Source: Mantis religiosa (Eukaryota > Arthropoda > Insecta > Mantodea > Mantidae). From it: 64,000 bases of DNA. The stretch covers positions 47,882,715-47,946,714 of the forward strand of contig CM060951.1 in the NCBI GenBank assembly GCA_030765055.1, read 5' to 3'. This document shows positions 1 through 12,269 of the stretch, one piece after another; position 1 is the stretch's first letter, and each line of letters starts with the position of its first letter. Position numbers and translations under genes: made by a program. The notes beneath the pieces are model-generated. The model was not told the origin of the DNA and did no database searches. It saw only the letters and a list, made by a program, of their open reading frames with translations.

Positions 1-85
1 TAAGGATGGATTTTTTCGGGGATTTTCCTTTTCCTTAAGCTCTATGGAACCTGACTTACCTGAGCAACACTTCACACATTTGGCA
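1..85 (+). repeat. SINE family B, diverged 3' fragment
   Basis: The stretch resembles the middle of the SINE B family seen elsewhere in the window (reference copy 22407-22668). It has a 'taagg..ttttt.cgggg.ttttcctt..ccttaagctctatgga' series, but lacks the segment that normally reads 'gacgaatgt..gggtaac'. The tRNA-like head would lie before base 1. Assignment rests on pattern similarity only. Confidence 0.4.
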
Positions 86-134
86 ACAATATAGTAATAA
101 TCACAGGAATCAGTGGAGCATACTGATTATTATA

Positions 135-389
135 CCCCGCCTTTTACTTCAATGGTCATATCGGCGGCCGTTCTCCTTTGGAACATACCGAAGGTGTTAA
201 CTCGTATTCGTTGCTTTTTAATCATTAGATCACGCACACATTCGCACCCTCATTCATACTTCCAGACTCTGGGGAAGATGAGGCATTAACTTGGTCGCAG
301 AAAAGTCCCCACCCCCACTGCCGGGAATCGAACCCGGGACCCTTAGCACGGCAGGCAGTTGTTCTACCGACTGAGCTACGGGACCAGCC
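135..389 (-). mobile_element. SINE family A (tRNA-headed), minus strand
   Basis: Read on the minus strand, the element starts at 389 with a tRNA-like head. The A box is in 'GTAGCTCAGTCGGTAGAAC' and the B box in 'GGGTTCGATTCCCGGC'. A roughly 170-bp tRNA-unrelated body follows, with 'CACCTTCGGTATGTTCCAAA' and 'GGAGAACGGCCGCCGATATG', ending in 'AAAGGCGGGGTATAA'. The same head and body occur at 10330-10618 on the plus strand, so this is a dispersed pol III-type SINE and not a tRNA gene. Confidence 0.85.
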
Positions 390-663
390 AAAAATAATAC
401 TAATTTCGTATTTTGCATCCTTTAATATTAAATGATAAAGGAGTATGTCACCGCGGATTTTAAAATTTGTATTGATGATGCCGTTAGAGAATGGAAAAGT
501 GAAAGTTTAAAGAGTATTAGCATTGTATTAAATTATCTTTTAGATAATCTCAAATTTTAGCAAATAAAGCAGACTTCACCAAATATGTCAGCAATATAAA
601 TCATCTCAATCGAATAATCGAAAAGCATGGTCTTAACACGAAATGATCCTATTAAATATAATA
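390..663. other. no gene seen
   Basis: AT-rich spacer between SINE A and the mariner derivative. Nothing recognised. Confidence 0.5.
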
Positions 664-1317
664 CAAAGGGCGTCCAGAAAGTAAGTTCTGTTTCAATTTA
701 TTTCCGCTGCAGCGCTGCGATCGCAGTTCCGCACATGCGCGGAAGACGCTCTGTATCAAGGAGAAGAAACGCGTGCCATTGTGAGATTGCTTTCAGCCAT
801 GTACGGTTTGTTGTGCTTGTTTACAATGTCAGTATTGATTGAAAATACCGTCGCTTGTTAAATAAGATCTGTGATTCCTTTTCTGAATGCTAGGCTGTCA
901 AAAGGTGCTGTGTTTCTTCACGACAACGCATGTCCACACGCTGCAAATGCGACGAAAAACATCCTACAGGGATTTGGCTGGGACGTGTTTGACCACCCTC
1001 CGTACAGCCCTGACCTCGCTCCCAGCAACCTTCATCTGTTTTTGCATCTCAGATCTTTCCTTGGCGGTCAACGCTTCAAACAGTGACGAAGAGCTGAAAG
1101 AAAATGTTTCCAACTGGTTGAAGAAACAGGCGGAAAACTTCTATGAAGAAGGTATACAAAAAGTTGTGCCTCGCGATGACAAATGCCTGCAAAATTTCGG
1201 CAGTTATGTGGAAAAGTAGTTTAAGAGTTGTAGAATTTGTACAATAAATAATTTTTCTGTATCTGTACACAATTTAATTTTATTACCAAACAGAGCTTAC
1301 TTTCTGCACGTACCTCG
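664..1317 (+). mobile_element. short mariner derivative, copy 1 (TA flanked)
   Basis: A 654-bp element lies between TA dinucleotides at 662-663 and 1318-1319. The ends are inverted repeats: left 'GGGCGTCCAGAAAGTAAG', right (reversed) 'GAGGTACGTGCAGAAAGTAA'. A 5' untranslated part of about 200 bp is joined directly to the C-terminal half of a mariner transposase. A sister copy at 49971-50660 shares the ends, the UTR and the internal fusion junction ('TGTCARAAGGTG'), so the deletion predates the spread of the family. It is non-autonomous and would need transposase from elsewhere. Confidence 0.87.
871..1219 (+). pseudogene. mariner transposase C-terminal remnant
   Basis: The remnant encodes the second and third catalytic blocks of a DD34D mariner transposase. 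One frame gives 'VFLHDNACPHAANATKN', then 'HPPYSPDLAPSNLHLF' and 'FLGGQRF'. After a frameshift near 1080 the next frame gives 'NWLKKQAENFYEEGIQK' and ends 'GSYVEK'. The helix-turn-helix and the first catalytic Asp are missing. The third catalytic Asp (APSD in active relatives) is Asn here (APSN), and the same change is in the copy at 50.4 kb. About 115 codons remain of some 345. It cannot encode an active enzyme. Confidence 0.82.
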
Positions 1318-1319
1318 TA

Positions 1320-2775
<1,456 letters not shown>

Positions 2776-3008
2776 GTATGTTTGTGTGTCTAAACAACAC
2801 AACTCAAAGGAAAAGACAGTTAAATGAGGGTCAGCATCTTCCAAGGATCACAAAGATTTTCAAGGAAATACCCTATCCAAGGCTAACGTTTATAGTAAAC
2901 ACCTTTAGAAAATTTTGACTCTTTCAAAAATTGCTCCAACGATGAGATTAAAATATATGCTTAAGACAATGTAATCCCAAACAAAATGTGCATTTTGAAC
3001 TTTCTGGG

Positions 3009-3014
<6 letters not shown>

Positions 3015-3066
<52 letters not shown>
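3015..3066. repeat. poly-A tract, 52 bp
   Basis: A pure run of A. I see no LINE or SINE body directly upstream, so it is not assigned as a retroposon tail. Confidence 0.97.
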
Positions 3067-3068
<2 letters not shown>

Positions 3069-4154
3069 GTTCATTCTAGATGACTCTTGCATAACAGGTA
3101 AACTTAAGACAAAAATTAATCTTAATGCACAAAAAATGATATATCACTAAACACACAATTTATATGAAATACTTTTGTGAAATGAACCATTTCCTAAATT
3201 TTTATTATTATGTTCCAGTACTTAAATTGGAAGTCATTTCTATTCTTTGTCCTAGACTTGTAAAGAAAGTAGTATTTCAAAGTGATTGCAATGCATCTGC
3301 ATTTTAAAATAATAGCACTCTCGCGTAAGTCTGTTATATTCTCCTTTCATTACACTTACAAGGAAAGCATTTCTCCCTCGATTAATATGAGGAGGTAAAA
3401 GAGGCGTGTATTTCTAAAATAGTTTGCGCACACGAGATTTTTAGTACTGTTAAATGCCCGTTTTTACTACCTACAGCATATGCAGTGACATGAATACATG
3501 ACAATTTAAGTAAGTAATTTTGGGAAACAGAACGCCTATGTTTAGGTTTTCCCCGGTATATGGGAAACCTGCAAAAGATTTTCAATCAAGGGGACGCTCA
3601 TGCTGAGGTGGATTCACCTTACTTGATTAAAATTTATCTTAAAATTTATCGATAAAATCTTCGCATTTATAACAATATAGAGCTTTATTTAGTTATTCTG
3701 GGGCTTATTATTTTAAAATAAGGTATTTATTATAGAAAAAAGCTCTTTAATCTATCTGTTTTTAAATATCTTGAAAATTAATGTTTAAGTTTAGAATATA
3801 GCGATGTTTGGATGAATTTAATGCCGTTAATTAGCACGGTTTGGTTGGCCAAACATTAGGGTAAACGGATCCGTGGTTTAAATCCTGGCTACACTAATCT
3901 AATTGTACCTCTTCAATAATAAGGTAGCTCCACTGCTTTCTTATCAGCCATTTTGCATCTTGCAGATACAAAATAAAAATAAAAGATTCTCTTATTGCTG
4001 TCTGATAAATGTATACGAGATGTGTCCCGTCATTGTTTTAGGAAGTGAAAGTGAATTTCCCTATTATTTGTGGAGAGTATCACACGTCTTGGACTCTTGC
4101 ACTCTTATCACATAATTTACTTCACGATTCCCAATAAATTGCGAAATATATGTA
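3067..4154. other. no gene seen; possible SINE trace
   Basis: AT-rich. At 3875-3893 'GTGGTTTAAATCCTGGCTAC' resembles a degenerate pol III B box, but no family body follows that I recognise. Confidence 0.4.
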
Positions 4155-5742
4155 GAGAGGCCGACATTAAAGTATTCGAACGTAAACATAATTGTTACTT
4201 ATATAATTTTAAAGCTAGTCAGAGTAAGCATACGTAAATACAACTGGTAGCAAATAATCTTGAATCTTCCATTAAACATATAAACTCACAAATAGCAACT
4301 GAAACTAATTTGCACTACAAGGAGAAATAAAACGGTTACTTTACATCTGGACATAAGTATTCGAACAGAAAACAGCTAATATTAAGTTATCATCCCGTTT
4401 CTTTGAATTACCACTGATAATCGTTTAGGCATTGTCTGTATGTGTTGTTTAGTGACTGCAGAGTCCGTATTTCTTAACTCTCTGTGAAGAAGTTCTTTCA
4501 GATGAGCCTTGCTTCTGATGTGATGATTCCTCAAACTCTCCTCGAGTTCCTTCCAGATGTTCTCTACAGGACTTAAATCTGGAGATTGGGGCGGTGTCTT
4601 CAAAGTGTGAGGAGTGTTGTGCACGATCCAAAGCCTTACAATTTCAGCAGTATACTTCGGATAATTGTCCTGCTGGAATGCCCTAATCCCACTTTCTCTG
4701 CACTCTTTTTAAGATTGTTTTCAAGAATCCTCTTGTATTCAAATTTGTCCATGATCCAATCTATGAACACCAGTTCCCCAAAACCAGATGAAGCTATACA
4801 GCCCCATACCATCACACTACTGTCACAATGTTTCACTGTAGCTACCATGTTCTTGGGTTCCCATTCTGTATTTGACAGTCTCCACACTTTAAGACGTCCA
4901 TCAATCTTGTATAAGCAGAATTTGCTAACGTCCGACCAGAGAACCTTATCCGAGAATTCTGTTGGTTTCACCTCATACGGTTTAGCATATTCTATACGCT
5001 TTTTCTTATTTACCTTATTAACATATGGTTTCTTCCTACGAATGCGGGCATTGTACGCAGTAATATTTAAAACCCGTTCAACTGTTCTGGTGTGAACCAC
5101 AGTGCAGGAATATTGCTTAAGGCATCCTCTAATCTCAGATGCAGTGATTCTCGGAATCTGCCTTAACATTTTTATTATTTGCCTCCTGTCTCTTGTGGTG
5201 AGTTTAGAAGGAACGCCATTTCTAGGTTTATTTACAACAGTATTTGTGTGTTTGAAGTGTTGAATTGTGCGGAACACTGTAGTTTTGCTTTTGTTAATGG
5301 TTTTGGCAATTTTAGAGAGAGATTTATTTTGTTTGTACATATTTATCACGATATTCCTCTTTGTTACCGTTGTCTCCTTACCTTTACGTCCCATTTTACC
5401 TGTGAGTTCACAATCGGCTTAATAACTTTGAGCACACTGTCTCGAGGCATAGCATAAACACAAATGCTATGTGGTAGGGGCGTGTAGGGTACGTCCAACC
5501 ATCTTTCTGTTCGATTGGGTACGTTCGAATACTTATGTCCTCCAATAAGAGGGAAGTAGAATAAATACAGTACAGATTGTGTAATAAATGCATGTAAAGC
5601 GATAGTTTAAATATTGTTTCCGAGACATAAAAGGTTAATGTTTAGAGGTTTAAGAACTCAACGCTGCCAACTAAATATTACAATAATTATAGTACTTGCA
5701 ATGTTACATTTTATATTATTCGAAACATTCTCTCGGCCTCTG
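4155..5742 (-). mobile_element. Tc1-type DNA transposon, copy 1
   Basis: A 1588-bp element flanked by TA at 4153-4154 and 5743-5744. Terminal repeats are 'GAGAGGCCGACATTAAAGTA' at the left and, reversed, 'CAGAGGCCGAGAGAA' at the right. A second, internal copy of the 'GGACATAAGTATTCGAA' motif lies about 190-200 bp inside each end (about 4344 and about 5525), the IR/DR layout known from many Tc1 elements. The transposase is encoded on the minus strand. A sister copy at 13441-15016 has the same length and layout. Confidence 0.92.
4382..5394 (-). pseudogene. Tc1-family DD34E transposase, frameshifted
   Basis: Starting at the ATG at 5394, the protein begins 'MGRKGKETTVTKRNIVINM'. It then has a paired helix-turn-helix ('SLSKIAKTINKSKTTVFRTI' and 'RQIPRITASEIRGCL') and the catalytic domain. 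The first Asp is in 'VLWSDVSKF', where active relatives have SDES. 'KVWRL', 'MVWGCIASSGFGEL' and 'FIDWIMDKFEYKRILENNL' follow. Near 4690 the frame shifts. The remainder in a second frame has a decayed second-Asp block (DNYPKY in place of DNDPKH), then 'SPDLSPVENIWKELEE' with the catalytic Glu, and ends 'RNGMIT'. About 335 residues in total, the usual Tc1 length. Inactive as read because of the frameshift. Confidence 0.9.
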
Positions 5743-5744
5743 TA

Positions 5745-6871
5745 GGTGTACGGCCCAGCAGTTAACGGTGACATAAAACGAAATGACATCATTACAATTC
5801 CTGAAGACAACAAAATGGCACTTATCGTCTATCCTACTATCAGGTATAAAAAACTTAAATCACAAGAAGTCTACAAAAAGAACTATGATATCAATAACCT
5901 CAAAGTAATCAGCTGGCTTAGTGGAATTGGGGTGTCTTAACTCTTACACTTTTTAACTCTAAAAAACACTTTGATTGAAGAACAAAATAAAGTTAATTAT
6001 TTTCAATAAGAGGTGAATAATCAGGTTCAAATTACCTGAATATAATCACTTGTTTAATAATAATTTTTAAAACTTCAGGTTTTCTATTCCATTTGTTTCA
6101 AATTATTTACAGTGTATTATTTTCTATTATCACCTTTAACACTCGTTTTGCACTCCTTTTATTGCTATGAAATGAATTAGAAATCGTTTTCAACTGTCCA
6201 CAGTACACTGTAAACATTCAATTTCAGTAATGTTTTGATATAGAGAATTGGTTTACGACTTGTCCGTTGTACTTTGATTTTTATTGCAGCCCATAAATTC
6301 GGGGAGTTGCTATTGGTTAGAACTTTGTAATTCTTGTTTTTTGTACAGCAAATGTGCTAAAATGTATACGTGCTAGCCAGTGGAAGTTCACGTATCATAA
6401 ATCTTAGGTGTACTATACGTTGAGAATTCTTGTTCTATAATTTTCAGTGTATGAGGAAACAATTCAGAACAGGAAAAAGGCGTGCTCTCTGCACATATGC
6501 AAAATGAAGTGTCTGTATGCCCCTCATCTTCCTTTCTTCTTCGTGTGTGTCTATGTGCGCTCTGTGAAAATAGCACAGAGCGGGCAAGAGATAATAAGCG
6601 GCTCTTGACCGGTTGTAGTTAATAAGTATAAGAAATCAATTCAAAAGTTCCTCAATAACAATGAAAACTCTTAAGTCTTGCAGTATCAAATTGGTTGAAG
6701 TCGTACAACTATTGAAAGTAAAGCACTCAGGAACGACTGGAGAAGCTATGTTTCTGTGAGATTGGGGCGTATACAGATTTTGACAATCGCTATTTTTGCA
6801 CGGTCCTTTTCAGTATTTTTAGAGAAAGTTTTAGTCAAATCAAATAAAAGAAGGAACCCAAACTGAGAAAA
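5745..6871. other. no gene seen
   Basis: AT-rich sequence with short open frames only and no recognised motif. Confidence 0.5.
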
Positions 6872-7085
6872 TACGTCCTACAACGTAAATCATATCGGAT
6901 GATGAATGAAATGGCTGAAATGACGCTAAAATGAGCCCAGAGCGCATAGAGCTTAGACTTGCGTAGCATTCATTGTTCAGATAAGGAAATAATCGGAAAA
7001 AAACTCATTCAGATAACTCGCCCTGACCGAGATTGTACCTCGGGAACTCTTGAATGTGAGGCAGACGCAGCCACCACGCCTCAGA
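6872..7085 (-). mobile_element. SINE family B, minus strand
   Basis: Read from 7085 down, there is a tRNA-like head with a damaged B box. The family body follows ('AATGCTACGCAAG..', 'CTAAGCTCTATGCGCTCTGG', 'CATTTCATTCATCATCCGAT') and then the family end 'CGTTGTAGGACGTA'. It is diverged but alignable with the copy at 22407. Confidence 0.75.
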
Positions 7086-7276
7086 GAATTCCTTGATATA
7101 ATTTTCATGGACATTATAAACATGTAAGCTCATTTTAAGGGGAGATTAAAAGCCCTAGCCCATCAATGTTAAAATTGCTAACTTAAGGTGCACTTGTCTC
7201 TAGAACTACTACAAATATAAGCTGATTCAGGCAATGCTTTTAATTATGTGCATCTAGGTTTTTTTTCTTTTCTTTT

Positions 7277-7507
7277 TGTAATTTACGTCCTCCAACTTTA
7301 AATCATATCGGATGGTGAATGAGTTGGGTGAAATGATGCTCAAATGAGTCCAGGGTCCAACGAGCTTAGAGTTAACCGACATTCGTCTTGAATGTTAAGG
7401 GAAAACCCCAGAAAAATCTTATCCAGGTAACTCACCCTGACCGAGATTTGAACTCGGGACCTCTTGAACGGGAGCCAGACACGCTATCATCTACGCCACC
7501 GAGGCGC
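7277..7507 (-). mobile_element. SINE family B, minus strand
   Basis: Nearly full length. The head on the minus strand is 'CGCGCCTCGGTGGCGTAGAT' with B box 'GAGTTCAAATCTCGG'. The body has 'GAGTTACCTGGATAAG' and 'TCATTTGAGCATCATTTCAC', and the 3' end is 'GGAGGACGTAAATTAC'. Confidence 0.85.
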
Positions 7508-7558
7508 GTAAGATACAATTAGGTAGGTTAGTTTGAAACATTGGGATGGAATATATAA

Positions 7559-8018
7559 TGTCGCGGCGACGGGCATAAAAGTCTCAACGCAAATAAATAA
7601 CAGACGTATAGTGTTTCACGGAGATAAAGAGCTTGCATAAGCAGATAAACATAGCGCCGGAGATAAAAGACTTGCCGACACAGATAAATGATGTAAATGG
7701 AAATATCTAGTGACTTCCTTATTGATAGATATTTCGGTTCCTTTGTTGTTCTGGAACAGTCTCGAACTTATCAATGAGGTATTTAAGAAGGCAAAGACTT
7801 GCCAAGAGTGAGTCGTAAGCAGTAAACAGCTGTAGAGTGTTGTAACGAGAGCTGATGTAATCAGAACGCTGTTTGCTTTGGCCAGCGACCTTGGTAGATT
7901 GTGTTGTGTATGTGACGTAATGTTGTTACGTGAGAATTGAACAGTTTATTTCTACGGAGATGAACATTTGGAATATCTGCAACTCAGACTTTTAATTCTA
8001 CGAACCCACAAAATCACA
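7559..8018 (+). mobile_element. solo LTR, copy 1 (ATAA target duplication)
   Basis: A 460-bp unit begins 'TGTCGCGGCGAC' and ends 'CGAACCCACAAAATCACA', the TG...CA form of LTRs. It is flanked by ATAA at 7555-7558 and 8019-8022. A 4-bp duplication is typical of Ty3/gypsy-type and some other LTR elements. It holds a TATTTAAG box at 7780-7787. Related units are at 43791-44271 (plus) and 35403-35682 (minus), all sharing the terminal 'ACGAACCCACAAA'. No gag-pol internal region is present, so this is a recombination relic. The family name is unknown. Confidence 0.85.
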
Positions 8019-8022
8019 ATAA

Positions 8023-10329
8023 TTGTCCACTGCGATACATATAAAACTACATTTTTAAAACCTATACTTTCCTTCTGGTAAATAATAATATAAATTGAGT
8101 TTTATATTATTTATCTTGGTTGTTTTGGGAGTATCATTTTATCCACGTTTTTTTTTTTAACCTCTTGGATAGCTAATGAACAAAATGCTGCTAAAGTTAC
8201 CCCGGGATCCATAGGGTTTATAATTATAAAACATTTGTGTACTAGTTTAATAGTCCAAAGAAAACATGCATGGTAAGGGTACCAGCATCATTACTAATAT
8301 TGCACACCTCGGACAGCGTATGGTAGTCTCATATTCAAGAGAATCTTAGTTACAAATTCCTATTTAGAATAACTTTACCCAGATAAGCCTTTTTTCTACT
8401 GTTTCTTATTAAACGATCATAGCCAACTGTTGCAATAATGTTTGTATCCACGCATTTGGTGATCTCTTACTTTTTTCTCCTTCATTTTTCTTATTTTGCC
8501 TCTTCTCCGCTGTCTTGGTTAAGCAGGTGACAGTTCGGTTAGGCAGGCTTTTACTGTATATTAAAGTAATGCCACTGTGGTTTATTCCACTCCAAAATAG
8601 CTAGATACATCAGTAAATAAAATAATAAATGTATACAAAATTGTTATAAATGAACGAAATAAACCACCTTTACTGTGAAGTTTGTAACCGCAGTATCAGG
8701 CAGCGATGAGGAGGCGGCGAATTAATCGAAATAAAATAATTTTAAAAAAGATAAATTAATAAAAATGCTTTGCTAAACTAATATAAACATCTTTTTATAG
8801 TAATATGAAATTAGAATGGATAGAGTAATGATTAAAATAGCGGGTTGACTTAAAGAATAGGAAGGGAAGAATATAATTTAATATAACATATATACTAGCA
8901 TCCAGGCAAGAAAGAGAAAATATTCTTGTAAAAAATCTGTACACGTCGGAGAGACAGGAAGGAAGGGCCGTTATCTTCTTTCTGCTGGAAAAGTTCAATG
9001 TCTGAGAACTGTAATATACTTCCAGCCAGGAATGTTTTGGGACAAAGGGCTTTCAAAATGCAGTTGAGCATGAACGCTAAAGGGATTTACTTCGCTGATT
9101 TGATAACGATGTATACCGTTACAAACAACTCAGGGTAGGCTGAACGTCAATGAGTTAAATGAGTTTTGCAAACCAATGCGAAAATTCGAAATAAATGAGA
9201 AACCAATAATAATGTAACATTTGAGAAGGGTGAGCTAGTTTGGTCATGTGATAAAGTTAGAGAGGGGATCAGAATAAGGCTCGAACTGACACGTGATGTA
9301 ACAAAAATTTACTTAGAAGGTGATACTACGACAGGAAAGACTTGTTCATACGCAATAAGAAGAGAAGCGAAGATTTATAAGTCTTAAATGTAGGGAAGTT
9401 AAGAATAGCGCAACCAGCGTAAGTGGAAGTAGCATTAGAAGTTTATTAGAGTAAAGTAGTCGCCGTATAAAGAAGAAATAGAAACCGGGCGGAAGTAAAT
9501 TTAAACAAGTAATCCAGGTTTTCAAGTAAAATTGAATTTATGTTAAGAATTTTATTAACAGGTGGTCACCGATCCAAGTCGATAAGCAAACTTAGTAGGA
9601 ATTAAACCAAATAATTCTGCAACAAACAAAGTGTTATTAATACGACTGAGTAGCCAACAACCAGCAAAATCCATTTCCTACAACCATTCACCTGAGGATA
9701 AGAGAACTCATAGCTCCAATTAGAACCCAATCAATTTAACACTGGTATGCGGGTTTACTGCAAGTTCAAAATATCCTTATAAATTATTATGTACGTAAAT
9801 GAATAAAACTAGATTTTTCTTCTGAAAACCTTCATCAAAGAACACACAAAAAAATCTAGCACTCTTTTTTGCAGCTTACAGCTATAACTTTGACATTGCA
9901 CTCTTTGTGGGAGGTGTAACCGCAAATACGACAAAAGGAAGGTTCACGTTGCTCGTACAACAAAATAAAATAACGCGCACAAAGCAAACGGAATCAGATA
10001 TGCGCACAGCGACCAAGATAGAAGAATGCAGGTCGGATTGGTAAAATTTAACAATGGAACAAATGAACAGGAAGAGATTCCTGAAACTGACTGAGAATAC
10101 AGACGACGACAGAACAATTCCACGAAACATGAGAGTAAATGATGTAATTCCAGAGCAAATATGTGGCGAAGTTACGTTTGATTTTCGGTTTTGTTCGGTA
10201 TCCTTGTTTAGTTTGCTGTCGTGAATTAGGTATCTAATATTCACTCTATCGTCATTCAATATACAGGGCGATATATATTTAACAAGCACGAGATAAAATC
10301 AAGCTCAGGTATGTCAATAAAACAGAAAG
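8023..10329. other. no gene seen; possible LINE trace
   Basis: Mostly unassigned AT-rich DNA. At about 9220-9280 the plus strand reads 'LRRVS.FGHVIKLERGS', reminiscent of the conserved end of several LINE proteins (RLSWFGHV). It is too short and broken to call. The longest frame, 9882-10289 minus (135 codons), has no recognisable domain. Confidence 0.35.
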
Positions 10330-10618
10330 GGCTGGCCCCGTAGCTCAGTCGGTAGAGCACCTGCCTGCAGTGCTAGGGGTCCCGGGTTCGATTCCCGGCG
10401 GTGGGGGTGGGGGTGGGGATTTTTCTCCGACCAAGATAATTCCCCATCTTCCCCAGAGTCTAGAAGTATGAATGAGAGTGTGAATGTGTGCGTGATGTAA
10501 TGATTAAAAACCAAAAAGATAACTAGTTAACACCTTCGGTATGTTCCAAAGGAGAACGGCCGCCGATATGACCATAGTAGTTAAAGGCGGGGTATAAATG
10601 GAACAAGCAAAAAAAAAG
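10330..10618 (+). mobile_element. SINE family A, full-length copy
   Basis: The tRNA-like head has A box 'TAGCTCAGTCGGTAGAGC' and B box 'GGGTTCGATTCCCGGC', followed by a G-rich spacer. The family body includes 'CACCTTCGGTATGTTCCAAA' and 'AACGGCCGCCGATATGACC', and ends with an A-rich tail near 10618. It is a better preserved copy than the one at 135-389. Confidence 0.9.
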
Positions 10619-11262
10619 TTTAAGTCTGTCGTTTATACAACAACCTAATCGAAGGTAGTATAGAGCCATGACGAGAAAATCAGGAATTAGAGAAAAGAAA
10701 CGAAACAAAATACAAATTACTTACGTACCCGAAAATCGATAAACATTCGTTTTGAAATACTAAATATTTAGGAACATTAACTGTTAAAAATGATTCGGGT
10801 CTATAATATAAACACTCAAATAAGAATAATAATAACACACTAAGACTTGAAAACACAAAGAGTTATATCATCTGTGTTGCACTCACGTGCTTTTACGAGT
10901 ATCTACTCACTTTTCGATATCTGTTCTCGCAAAAAGCTTTTATTCTAACAATTCTGCTTTAGTCCGGATAAACGGTCACTGAACATTTATACATTTAGTT
11001 GTACGACACAGATGCTAAGTTTTTTAAAGAGCGTTTGGCTATGTGAGGCTTTGAAATGCCTTACTTTTTGCACGAAATGAATATGAATTGCGACTTTCCA
11101 GCTAACAACATAACCATTTGAAAATTGAAAAAAAAAAAAAAAAAAAAATGTCTTGAAAACTATTAACACAATAAGAGTCTTTTTATCCAAAAAATTATGT
11201 GCATTTCCGAGGTCTACACTTTGATGTGGTAATATTGTTGTCTATCTCTTAAGGTTCACTAA
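10619..11262. other. no gene seen; short poly-A
   Basis: AT-rich, with an A20 run near 11130. Nothing recognised. Confidence 0.5.
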
Positions 11263-11524
11263 TGTCCGATTTCACCAACAGATGCTAAAATCGACGTTAA
11301 CAAAGGTAACGTAACAATTGTGACAGCACTAACAAAGCTGTTAAATTTCTTACATTTCAACAACCTGTTTTCTGAAAATGTTAACAAACACGAGTTAACG
11401 CCAAGAAACTTGTAAATATTACAACTCTAGAAGGCCATGGATGAGTCGTATTATTTTCTGAACGTACAGCGATGCGCTTTTGTTTTCATTTTCGTCTGCA
11501 CCGCAGTCTGCACACAGCTAAAAA

Positions 11525-11790
11525 ATGGCGGATAAACAAAATCGTAAACAAAAGCCGTGAAACAAATTTCTCATCGATGGAGAAAGAATTGTGAATTGAA
11601 TTGGTGACGAAGTATAAGGATACCGTGGAAAATAGAACGGATGCGTTAAATGTAAAAGAGAAAGATGTCACGTGGGAAAAAATTGGAAGCGGATTTAATT
11701 CAAATGCATGTGTCATTACTATAAACATGAAACGAATTACGTAAATTTAAAACGGGGTGCGAAGAAGTACAAGTGACGAGTGACTTGAAC
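11525..11790 (+). pseudogene. SANT/Myb-like Harbinger accessory protein stub
   Basis: From the ATG at 11525 ('MADKQNRKQKP') the coding sense moves between frames to give 'IELVTKYKDTVENRTDAL', 'NVKEKDVTWEKIGSGFNSNA' and a decayed third helix. This is the pattern of the Myb/SANT-like DNA-binding protein encoded by Harbinger elements, which helps the transposase bind the ends. At least two frame disruptions and internal stops make it non-functional. Confidence 0.62.
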
Positions 11791-11884
11791 GTTTCAAGAC
11801 GGAAGGTGGACAATGTGTTTATCCACATAATTCGGTGAATTATAAAACCGCAAAGTTATTAATACTTGAAGCAAAGGCGAGATC

Positions 11885-12099
11885 GGCATATAAGGATCGT
11901 TGCATGTTCTAACCTCTCTTGTACTTCCGCAGTAATTTCCATAGCAACTTGTTTGGACAGTGTATACCTCGGTAGAACATTTTCTTCTGATAGTTCCTCG
12001 AAATAATTTCTCCTTATAGGCCGTACACTATTACGAATGTCATTTAGACAGTCTTAAAGATAGCAAATCGACTACATCAGCTGAGTTCATGCCGGCCAT
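11885..12099 (-). pseudogene. HARBI1-like transposase N-terminal stub
   Basis: From the ATG at 12099 minus, 'MAGMNSADVVDLLSLRLSK' is followed after a frame change by 'FEELSEENVLPRYTLSKQV' and 'TAEVQERLEHAT'. The 'EELSEE...RYRLSK' type motif is typical of the start of Harbinger transposases. The catalytic domain is absent. The call depends on the convergent SANT stub and the inverted ends around it. Confidence 0.5.
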
Positions 12100-12269
12100 C
12101 TTGACTGTTTACAATTGTTAAGCACTTAACATCAGAAATCTGACTTGTTAGTTTAACAAGAGATTTAACACGAGAGTTAAGCTAGAACTTTTTGGTGAAC
12201 TGCAATTTTTGTTATAATTAATGTTAAACCCGCGTTAAATCTTAACATCTGTTGGTGAAATCGGGCACA

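Larger units (their letters stand above)
11263..12269. mobile_element. PIF/Harbinger-type derivative
   Basis: The ends are inverted repeats: left 'CCGATTTCACCAACAGATG', right 'CATCTGTTGGTGAAATCGGG'. Inside, a SANT/Myb-like stub runs rightward (11525-11790) and a HARBI1-like N-terminal stub runs leftward (12099-11885). This two-gene convergent layout is characteristic of PIF/Harbinger elements. At about 1 kb, with no DDE catalytic region, it is a non-autonomous internal-deletion product. The expected 3-bp target duplication is not clear. Confidence 0.72.

Noticed and set aside
3015..3066. Retroposon poly-A tail
   Set aside because: No LINE or SINE body is recognisable on either side.
4586..5457. 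Plus-strand frames of 92-169 codons
   Set aside because: They are the antisense of the Tc1 transposase on the minus strand.
9882..10289. 135-codon minus-strand frame
   Set aside because: Hydrophobic and Cys/Ser-rich by composition of the reverse of a purine-rich stretch; no family resemblance.
10330..10405. tRNA gene candidate
   Set aside because: It is the head of SINE A. The same head with the same non-tRNA body occurs at 135-389, and the acceptor stem is not maintained.
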